Assembly: GCF_036884655.1 (NCBI RefSeq)
Contig: NC_088335.1
Span: 40,544,501-40,608,500 of the forward strand
Direction of reading: 5' to 3'
DNA from: Musa acuminata AAA Group
Lineage: Eukaryota > Streptophyta > Magnoliopsida > Zingiberales > Musaceae
DNA length: 64,000 bases
How positions within the stretch are numbered: position 1 is the stretch's first letter; each line of letters opens with the position of its first letter. Below, in pieces: positions 50,919-63,942 of the stretch. Both the position numbers and the translations under genes were made by a program. Under the pieces are notes generated by a model. That model was not told where the DNA came from, ran no database searches, and saw only the letters and a list, made by a program, of their open reading frames with translations.

Positions 50919-51390
50919 TGTTGGGCTGTCAGCCCATAAGTTCAACCAATAGTGGGCTTTAATAGCCCACACCCCACCCCTCTTTAATTAGGGGAGAGTG
51001 GGGTTATGAAATTGAGAGAAGAAAAACTACATAAAACTCTGTTCTATAGTGTTCTCATCTCAGGTTAGATCAGATTTATAGTAGATTATTGTTGTGATTA
51101 CTCGGGAAGAATTTGGATATTATGCACAGTGACGTAATCCTTGTATCCCAATTATTCTCTTGAGATTGTTGCTTGGGTTTTGGGCAAAAAACTTTGAGAT
51201 TTGTATATTTATTATTCTTATAGTGAATTATCTTTGGTTTGCCCCGTGGTTTTTACCCTTCACATTGGAGAGGTTTTTCATGTAAATCTTGGTGTTATAT
51301 TTAATTATGATTTCCATTTAATTCCGCTACGTGTTATAGCCTGTTAGTATTTATTCATATAAAAAAGTAGTTCTTCTTTATATCCCATCA
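50919..51390 (+). repeat. Solo LTR (probably copia), 5-bp TSD AAAGA
   Basis: Begins TGTTGGGCTGTCAGCCCATA and ends TATATCCCATCA, so its ends are near-perfect inverted repeats (TGTTGGG and CCCATCA). It is flanked by AAAGA at 50914-50918 and 51391-51395. The inside has TTTCATGTAAATCTTGGTGT, a common 3' LTR segment in plant copia elements. No internal domain remains. The strand follows that segment. Confidence 0.85.
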
Positions 51391-51395
51391 AAAGA

Positions 51396-51730
51396 TTAAT
51401 CCGAGGGGCTTGCGAGGGAGCGACTCGAACGAGGGGTTAAGATGGCAAGCGGACTCTCGATATATTGCTAGCCCACGATGACGATCCTATGATCGTCCCA
51501 ACGTATGACATGTTTGTTGAAGGGAGCTTGGGGTCATCCCTAGGTGCAACTTGACTGTTGAAGTGAACTCGGGATCGTCCCAAGGTATAGTTTATCTACT
51601 GAAGATAGCTTTGGATCATCCCAAAGTGCTCCTTGGACACGTCGAAGACCTACACAAGTGATCAATGGTAGGAGATTTCTCGTTTTGATCCATTCGACAC
51701 TTAAGTTAGTAATCTAAATATGGGTTTAAA
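51396..51730. repeat. Element relic with a 41-bp tandem repeat
   Basis: More GC-rich than its surroundings. Three clear units start at 51515, 51556 and 51597 (TGTTGAAG, TGTTGAAG, TACTGAAG), each followed by a GGGATCGTCCCAAGGT-like core, and a partial fourth precedes them. Similar arrays occur in plant LTRs, but no ends are visible. Confidence 0.6.
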
Positions 51731-52590
51731 TAGCTCAAAAGGTGTGAATCCCTCTTCTTCCTTTATTTTCTGTTTAAGATGTGTTTCTATATTTTGAAGA
51801 AAGAAAAGAAAAATTATTATATATATTTAAAATAAAAAATTTTAAAAATATCTTTCTTATCATAAAAAAGAAAAAAAAATTATTATTATTTTTATTATCA
51901 TGATGAACGAGAAGTAAGCTTAAATGACATTCAATCAATGCCCGGACACGCGGTCAACAGAACGTATGGCTTCACGTGAGGCGAATTGATTGCCACGATT
52001 GACAACATCGGCCAAGTTGAGCTGGAGATTCCCATATCCTCCATACAAGTCCACGTGAAACAAATGCCATCCACCAAACCACCACGATGTATGTTTATTA
52101 TGTACTATATTTCTCCTCCACTAAAGCTTCTTATTTGATTCACTGTAACACATGCATGGCTTATTTAATAATAATAATAATAATACTTCACATTGATTAT
52201 TGCGACATGAAACCCACCCGTCGAGTGAGCCATCTGCATGCATATGCCAAAACAATCAATTTATAGTATTATAGTGAATCAATCAATTTCTCAATTATAG
52301 TATTTTTTGAAGAGACTTGCTATGTAGAAATCTTTCATCGTTTTTATTCCTAAACCAATGAGAATATCTTTTTGAACCTTTTTTTTTTACATGGGATAGT
52401 TGCTATTGTGTTTGCCTCAACTATAATTTTTGTGAATGTATTTATAATATTTTGATCACCGTATAAAAAAAAAACTATATGTCTATCCAAAAACATTATA
52501 ATTGATAATATAAATCATATATATATAATAAATAAATAAACAATGGAAACTCTCATGTCCTAAATCAACATATTGAGTCGATGACTTATA
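51731..52590. other. AT-rich spacer, nothing recognised
   Basis: Contains an (AAT)n run near 52165-52185; no gene is supported. Confidence 0.4.
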
Positions 52591-53040
52591 CTGCCTTCTT
52601 CTTCTTCTTCTTTTTCATCCAGCAGGTGGTGTTCGTTTTTGCGTTGCATTCCAAAATCGTGTCTAATCCCGGCATCTGCTTGCTGAGACAAGCAACTATC
52701 AAGTAGCCGAAGATTGAGGTCGTAGGCCACCTGTTCGACGCCTGGTCTCTCATCCCCGACATCGAGGACAGTAACCATCTACTCCATGTCTTGTATCTCA
52801 CCTCCAATGGCCGACTGCATTTACAACTCAGTACGGCATGGTCTGACGCCACACGTCCGGCGATGGTTCACCACGGCGGGCGGGGTCAAACTGGCGGGCC
52901 GCAGGTTCTGTTCGACTTGGTTCAGCCACAGCCTCGAGGAGAGGTTCCTGTAGTAAGTACAGAGGATGGTCGGAGCAAACGGGCGTGATGGTGTTTCAAG
53001 ACGTCAGTCACGAAGGGGGCAATACTTGTGCATTTACCGA
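52591..53040. other. GC-rich island, possible gene remnant
   Basis: About 450 bases with composition like a monocot exon. Open frames exist on both strands (about 88 residues minus, 65 plus). The plus reading around 52700-52960 (LFDAWSLIPDIED, LTSNGRLHLQLS) vaguely recalls kelch/F-box repeats but is broken by stops. I do not assign a function. It may be a pseudogene fragment or captured host sequence. Confidence 0.3.
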
Positions 53041-53284
53041 CACATCTGTCGGGAACTTTATATTTTTCCCCTTAAAATATTTTATTTTTTAATGAAACAA
53101 TTCATATATATTATAATCAAAATGGGTTCAACCAATCTAAAGCCCGAATCGGTTCAAAATAAGTTATATTTAATAATTTATTCATATATATCAATTCATA
53201 TTATTGAAAATAATAATAATAATAATAAATATATATTTAGTAAATAATAATAATAATATATTTAGAAATAGAAAAAAAAATAAA

Positions 53285-54460
53285 GGGCTTGGATTTTGTG
53301 AACCAAATTTTTAGGATAGGTTTTCCACCTATTTAAAAGATCAAATATTAAAAATATTGCATGAATCCATTATATTTTTATAAAAAAATTAAAATTAAGA
53401 AATTAAAAAAAAAACTATTCGGATGCTGAAAATATCAGAAAAGTTTCAAAAAATTCTATAAAATAGAAAAATATTTAATTTGGGTGCCGTTTGAAGGTTT
53501 CATAAAAGTTTCATAGTATTTTTGACTAGTTCTTATATTAGATGATGTATTATTTTTTATCCAAAAATGATGTATCTAACATCAGGGCTTAGGTTTTGTG
53601 AATCGATTTTTATCATAGACTTTTTACCTCACAAAATTCCAAAAAATATTACAAGCATTCATCATATTTTGGTAGAAATAAAAAAATAAAGAATATAGAA
53701 AAAAAAACACACATCTTCCAAAGCTAAATAAATTTTAAAAAATAATAAAAAAATTCTATAAAATAGAAAAAAAAAAAAGTGTTATAGATGTCCATCTGGG
53801 TGTAATACAAAAATTTTATAGTATTTTGATCAGTTATTATATCATATATATTATTTTTTATCTCATTCCAAAAATAGTATATCGGATATCCAGGACATTC
53901 CTTTTGTGGATCAAATTTTTACCCTAGATTTCTCACATATTTGGAAGCTGAAATGCAAAAAAAAATATTGCATGAATCCATCGTCTATTTGGTGGAAGTA
54001 GAAAAAACTTGGAGAAAATAGGAAAATGACATAAAGTTTAAATGCTGAATAAATCAAAAAAATTATAAAACAATAAAAGTGTCATAGATATCTATTTGGT
54101 TCAATGCAAAGCTTTCATACAAAAATTATAGTATTTTAACTAGCCCTTGTATCATATATTGTATTTTTTATTCCGTCCAGAAAATATTTTATTAGATATC
54201 AGCCTTGTCTTTTGTGGGCCAAAAGTTTACTTTAGGTTTCTTGGTTATTTAGATGCTCAAATATAAAAAATAAAATAAAATAATCCATTATATTCTAATA
54301 AAAATAAAAATTAGAAAAAATATAAACTATTCAAACATTGAAAATATCAACAAATTTATAATATATTTTTATTCTTCAATTTTATAAATATTATATAGTA
54401 TTCTTTAGTTTATAGTCAATGGAATCTTTTTTTAAATTTACAGTTATATTTATTTTTTAT
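53285..54460. repeat. Degenerate tandem repeat, four copies of about 300-308 bp
   Basis: Units begin at 53285, 53585, 53893 and about 54200 with a GGGCTTGGATTTTGTGAACC-like block, then TTTTTA and a GATTTCTCAC-like block. Each then has a GCATGAATCCAT(T/C)AT-like block, a CTATAAAATAGAAAA block and a TTTCATAGTATTTT-like block, and closes with a TTATTTTTTATCC-like block. Order and spacing are kept in all copies. No open frame is conserved, so it is satellite-like. Confidence 0.8.
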
Positions 54461-55480
54461 TGTTTTGCTGAATAATTTACTGTTATATTTATTATTTTTT
54501 ATAATATAAATTGATATATATATATATCAGTAAATTATTTAATTTAATTTATTTTTATATTAAGATGATATATATACATATATATGATATTTTTGTATAA
54601 ATTTAACTTTATACTAGTCAAAATTAGTAAACAAATTAATTTTAAAACTTAAAAATAAAAAAATAATTATCATATAGATCTTTCAAATTTAGTTTTATGT
54701 TTCTTCAATATTTTTAATTTTTTTTTAAATATATTAATAATATTATTATATTACTCTTGACTTTATAGTTGAAAAATAGTTTTAAATTTATTATTTTTAA
54801 AAATAATTATATATATTTTTTATGTTCATATTCATTATTTTTAATAATATAACTTGATATTATTTTAAAATGGTTCAAATTTTAAATTGATTCAACTGGT
54901 TGAATTGTATGGGTTGGCTCATCAAAAAGATTGAGAGTTCATTTTACCATTTTGAAAAGTTAAAACTCTCTGGAAAAATTTTTAGAGTTAGAACACTCTA
55001 CGAGAAATTATCAAGACCATAAATTTTTTTTTTAGGAATTTGTCTAATTATATAAATAGTGCTTTTTGTTTTTTACATCATCATGGTAGATTTAATGTGA
55101 TGCAATATTAAAATCTCATGTGATATTTGATGATAATTTAATAAATTGATTAAATATTATTAATCAATACAGAACATAAATTAAATCATTATAATATTCA
55201 TTAAGAATGTGATTCACGGATAGATGTCTCTTTCTAATAGAATATGTATCTGTCATAAATTAATGTGTTAACTGAAAGAGTATATACATTCTGTGCATTG
55301 CGTCGGCAGGTCTGTTAAATGAACGGAAATATGTTTTCAATTAAGGTTTATTTCATAAAAATCATTAAACTTACCGGATTTATGTTATACACTATAATAT
55401 CTTTTTGTCCAATAAATAAATATCAAATAGAAAACCACAAAATAGTATTTATCATCACAACAAGGAAGAAATGTGGCACT
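54461..55480. other. AT-rich spacer, nothing recognised
   Basis: Strongly AT-rich with runs of TATATA; no gene, RNA or element end supported. Confidence 0.4.
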
Positions 55481-56394
55481 TGAATAAAATATATTGTTTG
55501 GGCCTTCTCGACTCTATACATTTGGGCTTTTATGGTGCAAATATGCTATTTGGGCCAATCGACGTAGCTATTTTTTCTAGTTTGGCCTCCAATTTTAATC
55601 CAGTTGTTTAAAGTTAGAGCTTAGTGTGGGCTTTGTGTTTGGTAGTCCTCAATTAGATTAAGTGGATTTAAGGTGAAAATCCAGAGGGTATTTATTATAT
55701 ATAATTAGATTGGATAGATTGTATATAAATAATTTCATGAGACTAATATTTTGTGCATGAAAAATAGTATTTCACAGGGCTAATTATATGCTACTAAATA
55801 ATATTTTCCCATTCCAAAGTCACAAAATCCAGCCCAGATTAAGATCGGATCGGATTCAACTCAAGTTGACTCCATGGGTCAAAACTTGGATCATCAATCA
55901 AACGCCTCATACCCTTGTGGACCAGCAGAGGGCCCCCACCCGGCGGTAATCCGACCCGCTTACCTCCCGCGGTTCCCACGATCCGACCCGCACAAATTGG
56001 CGGGCGCTCTCCCCTCGTCTCCTCCTCTGCGTCTCCCCAAACCCCCGTCAACCTCCTCCTCCTCTCCAATCTCTTCTCCTCCCACCGAATTCCCACACCC
56101 CCTCCACATTCCCCGTTCACCCTCGATCGAGTTCTATCTCTCCCCAATTCACCTTCGCTTCGCCCTTGAATCCCTTCTTCGCTCATCTTCCCAAATCGCT
56201 TCAGAAATTAGGGTTTCCTGTCCGATTCTTATCGGCGTCGCATCATTTCTTGTTCATAGATCCGTACTTAGAGGCCCGAGTGTCATCTTTTTGGTTCTAA
56301 AGGCCTTTCCTTTTCTTGGGCCGAGCTCCCCGCTTCGTGTTGGGGCCGAGCTCGATCGGCCTGCCCGGGGTTTGCAATCGTCCTGTGAGACCAC
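55481..56394 (+). promoter_or_regulatory. Promoter and pyrimidine-rich 5' leader of the coiled-coil gene
   Basis: Four TGGGC(C/T) motifs, the TCP-type site II element of plant housekeeping promoters, lie at 55499, 55523, 55551 and about 55627. From about 55910 the sequence becomes C-rich with CT tracts (GTCTCCTCCTCTGCGTCTCC near 56020), typical of a transcribed leader. An open frame of about 200 codons overlaps the leader in another frame and would act as upstream reading frames at most. Confidence 0.5.
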
Positions 56395-59300
56395 ATGGAT
56401 GCCGCCGCCGGCATCGACGGAGTGCCCTCCTCCCAGGCTGCCAGAAAGGAGTGGCAGGCAGTCATCGAGCACTCCTTTGGGAACAATGGAGGCGAGGTGA
56501 AGTCAAAAAGCGATTCATTTATTGTTCTCCTTGTTTCTTGCGATTGGTTTTTGTATCTTCTCTAAAATTTTTATGTTCTGCAGGTTAAATCGGAGCAATC
56601 AGCTGAGAGAACAGTATATGAGGTATATATTCTTTTAAGTTGTTGTGTGAGAAGCAAAAGATGTAATACAAGGATGTGCTTTTGGGGACAAGGGATTAAT
56701 CTTTTGGGTTCACACGTGTGATGTGAAGAAGGAGGGTACCAGCCCACTGGATGGGGACTTGCGTTCGATCACAATTGAAGGTGTTGGTGAGTTGAATAAT
56801 AAAATCTTGCACCAGAAGCTGCAAGAAATCACGAAGCAGAGAGAAGGGCTTCAACAAATGGAAATTGATCTACGAGCTAAGGCGATTGGCAGATCAGATA
56901 TGTTGAAGGTGCAGAATAGTTTTGAAGTGCAGCTCAAGGAACACAGAGATATGAATGCTAACCTAAAGGTTCTTGACATGCTCAGTTTTATCATTTATGA
57001 TACAAAATCTAAGCTTGATCGATTAGATTCTAAATGTTTCTTTCACCATTGATTTGGCTTTTTGAATGTGATCTGTTGCAAGTTACCTAATATCTTGACC
57101 GTACAGTTTGAATACCATTATCAGTGCAATATGCAACGTGTCTTCGTTTTACATAATATCTTGACCACACAATTTAGATACCATCATCAGTGCAACATGG
57201 CATGTGTCTTTGTCATGCGTGTGTAACTGGCAGTAGGTCATCATGCAGTGCATGACTATGCATTTACTGCATTGACCACTTCTGATTGATATTTCTTCGT
57301 AATTTGTCTATAGTTTTCTTCATGAGAATGATGCTTTAAAATGTTTCCAGAGCCTTGTATCACTTCTTCTTTGCTAGTCAATATTCTTGTATCATTTCTT
57401 CATAAATAAAGCTCTGTGTTTCAGATGATATATATCATATGACAAATCTTTCTTGGTTGGTAATCAACAATAAACTTTCAGTTGTTATGGACCTTGATGC
57501 TACTTTTTACTCTCATGCTTGGTTCCATAGTGGACAAGTCTACTTGTAATACGATGGCCAAGTGCAAGAGTTTGGTGAATTTATGTGCAAAATTTCATGA
57601 ATCCCCTTGAAATAACTTGTCTTACTATTTTAAATCCAAGTAATTAAATTGCCCTAAGCATGGACACAAATTTTTGTTATAATTTGCACTAAACATTATT
57701 CATAATCTTTTGTCTTATGTGCTTTTCTGTTTGTAATAATTCCACTTATGTCCAAGAACTGTTTCATGTGAACTGTTGTGCTTTTTATCTATTAGTTGTA
57801 CTCTTTGAACAGGAGAAACTACACAAACGGGAAAAGCACATACATGAGCTGGAGATGAAACTAAGAGAGTCCGATAGGGAGCTAGATGCTATAAAATTTG
57901 ACACTGAAGCAGTTTGTTTTGCATATCTTTTTCTTATATATATATATATATATATTTCTTTCCAAGGATTTGTTTTATGCCTTTGCTTTCATTTAGGCAT
58001 GGGCTAAAGATGACCTTCTTAGAGAACAAAACAAGGAGCTAGCCACCTTCAGGTATGTGAGTTTCCACTCAAAAAATAATAATGGTCGTGCCTTCACTAA
58101 AAGTGTAATATTCTATGGTTTGTTAAATTTCTTTTCCAAAATCAATTTTCTGAACTTGTAGTTGGATCTCTTTAACCATTTCTGAATTGTTATCTACTGA
58201 TGCTGGCCCTGCTTTGGCTATTATATTATTCTGCATAAATTTTCTGACATTCAACATTTCCATTCTGTTTCTGTTTGTAATGAATTAATGAATTGCTGAC
58301 ATATGCCTAATCAGTTAAACAACTGGCAAGCTTTCCCTTAAGTGTTTTAGTTGTTTTTTCTTCTGCATTTGTCCTCATATAATTATTTAAATGATTAATA
58401 TTTACAGATATGCTATATTATCTTAATATCCTTTACTATAGTTCCATATTAGCAGGGAACTTATCAATTGGGGTTCTCTTTCATTGACTACTTGTTGAAG
58501 TAAAGTTGCACCCAGCATTTATTTGTCCAATAAATTAGAGAATCTTTATTTTGCAAGTAGTTTAAACTTTAAACTTAGAAATCAACATCAACTTTGATTT
58601 ATAAACTTGTTAACTAGAACTTTGTTTTATAGACTGTCTTATTAAGTAAATGATAGGAGCAAAATTTGGGAGTCCAATTGAATCTTCTCCTTGCTTTCTG
58701 CAACAAAGGTTTTGGTAGTGGGCTCTGCTTCTCTTTAAAGCATATTTGTGGCCTATCGTATTCAATATATTATTTGAATGAATGATCTTTTGCACCCGGA
58801 ATTAATATTCTTATTGACAAAACTCCTATCAGAATCTTGAACTATTCTTATGCAGAAGGGAGCGTGATAACTCGGCAGCAGAAAAAGCACAACTTCTGAA
58901 TCAAATTCGTGATCTCCATGATCATATTCAAGAGAAGGATAATCAGATTCTTGCATTACAAGAGCAGGTTGATCCTTCTTTGCCTACTTTATTTACATTT
59001 GTCTGTTATCACAATCTACCCTCTGTCTTATTGCATTTAAACTTAATCTACTGTAGTGATATTTAGGGCGTTAACATTTCAATGACACTGTCAACATCTC
59101 AATGCCACTCATCAAGCATTAGTTTCAGTTTTGTGCATTTCAAGAGCAGGTTGATGCCTCAAATTTGCCCTGCCTTATTTAAGTGCATGTTCATGATTTC
59201 AAATCCATCCTATGCATCATGTAGTTGAAACCCAACTGAGATTTATGGGTGTTAACATTGCAATGACACTATTCAAGAATTAGTCAATCAATATTCAATG

Positions 59301-62300
59301 TTTTTTTTTTCTGGCTGTAGAAATATATTCTATTGTTATTGGAGTTCATTTTTGTATATGCTGATTGACAATGATCTAGAGTCATCTACATTGCACTTAT
59401 TTAATTTTGGTTACAAATGACTATTAGTAATTGTTAGCTTTTAAGAAGTTGGGCCACGGATTCAAACTTGAACATACAGTGTGTTTTAGATTGTTTACTA
59501 TTCCATTGGGAATCCATATTACATGCAGGTCATATGGAACAAAATGACTTTGCACAAACGGAACAATTATTCAGTAGCCAATAATTATGTTATTGGAAAG
59601 CAACAACCAAATAGTGATTCATATATTTGGCATTCTTCTTGGCATTTGGACAACATAAGGCCTTTTTTATTGTCACTTTGTCATGCAGTTGCCAAATTTC
59701 TGCACATTTGTTCATGCTTTAAGCTTCCAAAACCTACTTGCATGTGTTTAAAGGATTGAATATGTATATAATATTAGGGAATTAGGTGGTTGGACTCAAT
59801 AGACCACCTTAAAATATTTGAATCGTGTGAGTCAACTTGTGATTTGGCTGATTAGTGCATATCAAATTGAACCATGACGTTGATGAATTCAAATTTCTTT
59901 ATTCTACATCTATACCTTATTATATGGATGCTTTGCACAGTTCTTTTAAACATGCAACATCTACAGTTGCAGGAATAATCCACTTATCTTGGTTTGTGGC
60001 ATGTGTGAAATAGGGTTACATTGTTCGCTCTTTAGGTTGTGATATATGTTAAGCTGCATGGGTCATTTACTACGTTACATAGGATATTCTTATCTTTTTT
60101 GTCATTATCCTTCTGTTTGATTAGGTCAAAACAATTGTGAGTAGATAATACAAAAGCTGCAAACTCAGGGATGCTTGTGGTTGTAAATCTAGAGTACTAG
60201 GAAAAGGTTATAAGGTATTTTTTATTAATATTTTCTGTGCTGATCTCGTTAATATTTCTGTTTATTGTGCTCCAACGCACATTTCTATAATGTTTGTCTA
60301 TTTATATTTTTGTGCAATAAAGATCATCATTTAGTTTCATCAATTTGCAAACATATAAAATAATTTTTTCAACAAAATCTTCCTTTCAGAATAGAGTTGC
60401 ACAAGAAACTATCCTCTTCAAGGATGAACAACTAAGGGAGACACAAGCTTGGGTTTCACGTGTTCAAGAAATGGATGCTTTGCAGTCATCCACTAACCAG
60501 TCATTACAAACTGAGCTACGACAATGCATTGAGCAGTTCAACCAGTACTGGATTGGTTTTCAGCGGCAGGTTCAATTGCAATTGCTTTATCTGTTCTGCC
60601 AGAGCAATCTACGCATCAATTGCTTGTTTGTTACAATAATATTTAAATTGGTTATCATATCCTGCCATGATAATATTTTGATTTGGCTTCTTTTCCTTTC
60701 TGTTGTTCACTGTTTTCTTCTTTTGCTAGTTTGTTGAAATGGAGCACCATCACAGGAAAACCATACAGCAGCTTCAGCAAGAGTTGGCTGAGGTAAAGGA
60801 GAAGAATGGAATGCATAAAGATGGGTCATGTCCTACTTATGAAAATTCAACATACTCATCTTTATATAATGGAAATCTGATCAATGTGAAAGATGGTGGC
60901 AAATCAAATGGTCACCTGGAATTTACATCTAATGGAGGTGAAGACAGGAGTTCATCTTTTGTTTCAGCTGCCAATCTTTCTACTAAGGTGGGATCATTTA
61001 CTAAAGCTCTTTTATTTTTTTGTTCATACTAGATATCTTTCCTCATATGCAAGATAGCAACTGACATTTCTCTTTTATCTGTCAAGAACCGAGGAAGAAA
61101 AATACTTTGCTGCATCAGTTGCTCATAGTAGTTCACTTGATATCTTGATGTGGAATGTGATAATGTCACTGTCATTGTCTGTAGGAAGAATCCAAATATG
61201 TAGTTGGCCCATTTTTATAGATAGCATGCCATTTTGAGGATGTTGTAGAACTAGTTTTTGCTTGTAGATGCAATGACAAGCCATAAGTCTCATCAATTAA
61301 TTTCTTGCATGAATACCATCTTCCCCTTAGTCTTGTTCAGGGCAACATCTAGTCAGAGAGTCATCAATTCCCTTTTACATTTATGATGAAGTTCTTTAGG
61401 TCCTCTGCTATATCCTCTCACATCAGTATTCCTAATTGCTTTGTCCAATTTATTTCTCGCATTGGCGGGAACCCTGTGCGCTGGGCCACCCTTTTTAGAT
61501 GCATTAGTGTAACATTTCTTGGAAAATGCTTTATGTTACCATCTTATAGGAAGAACTGGAAAAGGTTATTGCTGAACTAATTGGAAGTTTCAAAACTTGA
61601 TTTCTCTGTATGTTACAAGTCTTTTGGACTACTTTATCTATTTGTTAACTTACAGTTTAAATGACCATATGCACGACAAACATGCGTAATATAAATATGA
61701 GTGTTAGAGGTGAAATGCATAATTGTATTAGGGAAGAAGAAGACTTGAAGATTGTAGGGCATAAGGATGACAGTGGTAAAGGCCTCAGTGTATGAAACAT
61801 ATCCAACTAATCTAATACAATCCTATTATTCATTTGTTAATTTCATGTTTAAAAGGAGATGATAAATATGGATGGCATAGTTGTTGGTTACAAACTTGAT
61901 TCCAGCCCATCAGTTTTGTACAAAAATAATCTCAAATAAAATATTTTCTCATTACTTGCATACATTCACATTGGGGATTCTAATATGCTTAAGAAAATGT
62001 CAGAGCACCTTTTCTTAATTTATCCTGCATTCACTCAGTCATTTGCTTGTGTGGGCTTCCTGTAATCATGAACTTTCCTATTCTTTATGACAAATACATT
62101 TGGTTGTCCCAAACTTAAACAGAGAGTATGTCATACTAGAGATATCTTATACACATTGTACCTTGTTTCAGTGAACAATTACTTACACCTTTTACCAGTA
62201 TTAGTGGAATAGAGGATTGGATTCTGATGATCACATGCTGTCTCAAGTTACACAGAACACATATTTGGCCTGTGCCAGTGGACTAGAACTTGTCAAAGAA

Positions 62301-63942
62301 ATTTTACAACTACACATTGATTTTGTACTAGTTGAAACAGTGCTCATAGAAGTTACTACCATCCTGAAACAGTGTTCATAGAAGTTACTACCATCCCCAA
62401 ATCCTATGTCAAAAAAAATGTTAGGTAGATCAATATAAGGGTTATTCAATAAAAACCAAATATAAATTATATGAGGCTACATTCATTATCCTGTTCCATA
62501 TAACTGTGCAAAGACAATTAAGGATAAATATTTACCTGTATCATGTACGATTAGATTGTCCTCTTTTTTGATGTTAAGTTTTTCTTGTCAGATTGATCAT
62601 GCCCCTGGTGTTCCAGTAGTGCCATCATCTATAGTTAGCATGAATGCCTTTATTCCTCCTGGCCAAATGACTACAATGCATACTTATGCAATGACTCCAC
62701 AAAGTGTTCAACAGCCTGTAGCTGTCACCAATTCACCTTTTCTGCAATCTCACATGGGCCATTTACAATCAGTGCCAATTGTTCCAACTCAGCAGCACTG
62801 GCAAAATCAGCAGGTACCGGAAGCATGAAATTTGGAAGGCTTGTTATTCATTATTTTATGCCATTTTCAATATCAATTTATATTTCTGGTCCACTTTAGA
62901 TTGTACCAGATATCTCAGAGATGCCTAATCAGAGCAAGCATCCGCAATCCCAGACAGAGCAGGATCTTTTAAGATCAGATATCCACTATAGCTCCAATCT
63001 ACCTGGTGAAATACAAATGGTCCATCCAGACTATCTTAATAGCCACAGAGACCTGCAACAGATGTCTGGCCTTTCATGCAATGTCTCAAGTGAAGAAGTT
63101 CAGGTTGTTAAATAAGAAACAGTTTTTCCTTTATCTTGATCTGTTTGTCTGATGTCTCTTAGGTAAGTGTTATGTTTGTGCTAACTTTTTATTGCTAGGT
63201 GCTTGAATCAAACAGTGATCAGTACTTAGCTACCCAACAAACACAAGGGACCTCAGATGCACCTTCTCACCTGGATTTTGCAAAAGAATTCGACCCTCCG
63301 GAAATGAAGAATGAACCAAGGGTTCGTACTCTTTTTAAGCCACTTTATGGATATTAAAGTTGAAAGAACAGAACTGCTAAAATGAATCTTAATGAACACT
63401 GACATCCTGTTGTCTACAATTATTAAGATAGTTTCTCTAGTATTGTTGATTCTTCGCTTGTGCAGGTTAAGGACCTTACAGCTGCAGGGAACCAATCACA
63501 AGAGCAAGTTCTGGAATCTGGAAAGCAATGGCCAACTTCTAGCATCATGTTATCCACTAGGCAAAGCAGCTCCTCTGTCAGTTTAAATGACACAAAAGAA
63601 TCTGCTGTTACGGCTGCACTTGTTTCAAGTATTTCGATGCCTGGTAAACCACCATTGGAGCCCAATCTTTTAGATGAAAGATCACTTTTGGCTTGCATTG
63701 TCCGTGCAATTCCTGCTGGATCAGATGGTAGAATCAGAATCAGTACAACAGTGAGTACAACAATTTAATGCAAACTGTATAATGAATTTACTAATTGGTA
63801 TAATCTATTTCCCTATTAAGCTTGTTTGCTACTATTGTTTTAGCTACCGAATAGGCTTGGGAGAATGCTTGCACCCCTTCGCTGGCACCATTACAAGAAG
63901 CATTATGGAAAGCTTGATGATTTCGTTGCTCATCATCCTGAA
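56395..63942 (+). CDS. Coiled-coil protein similar to plant At5g57410-type proteins, 3' end outside the window
   Basis: Thirteen coding exons with GT..AG borders and compatible phases: 56395-56496, 56584-56622, 56729-56968, 57813-57911, 57997-58052, 58856-58967, 60390-60569, 60730-60987, 62592-62813, 62900-63103, 63199-63321, 63466-63750, 63844-63942. About 673 residues are visible, starting MDAAAGIDGVPSS. Residues 50-330 are mostly coiled coil (QREGLQQMEIDLRAKA, EKHIHELEMKLRESDRELDA, AWAKDDLLREQNKELATFRR, FKDEQLRETQAWVSRVQEMD). A low-complexity Gln/Ser/Pro region follows, then a compact conserved C-terminal domain (CIVRAIPAGSDGRIRISTTLP, RMLAPLRWHHYKKHYGKLDD). From memory this layout fits Arabidopsis At5g57410, annotated as afadin/alpha-actinin-binding-like, whose biochemical role is not settled. 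The C-terminal domain has a winged-helix look, which is only my inference. The gene continues to the right. Confidence 0.85.
58968..60389 (+). other. Longer intron of the coiled-coil gene
   Basis: 1.4 kb of T-rich intron between the DNSAAEKAQL...LQEQ exon and the NRVAQETILF exon. It carries a degenerate direct repeat: AAGAGCAGGTTGAT at about 58959 (across the exon edge) recurs at about 59139, with nearby GTTAACATT(T/G)CAATGACACT copies at 59070 and 59252. No gene is inside. Confidence 0.5.
60988..62591 (+). other. 1.6-kb intron of the coiled-coil gene
   Basis: AT-rich, no element recognised. It holds a near-perfect 32-bp direct repeat around 62335-62396 (two copies of GAAACAGTG(C/T)TCATAGAAG followed by TTACTACCATCC). 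Confidence 0.5.

Noticed and set aside
55874..56500. 208-codon open frame rich in Pro and Ser before the coiled-coil gene
   Set aside because: It lies in a pyrimidine-rich leader in a different frame from the exon starting at 56395, crosses the splice donor at 56497, and has no recognisable domain.
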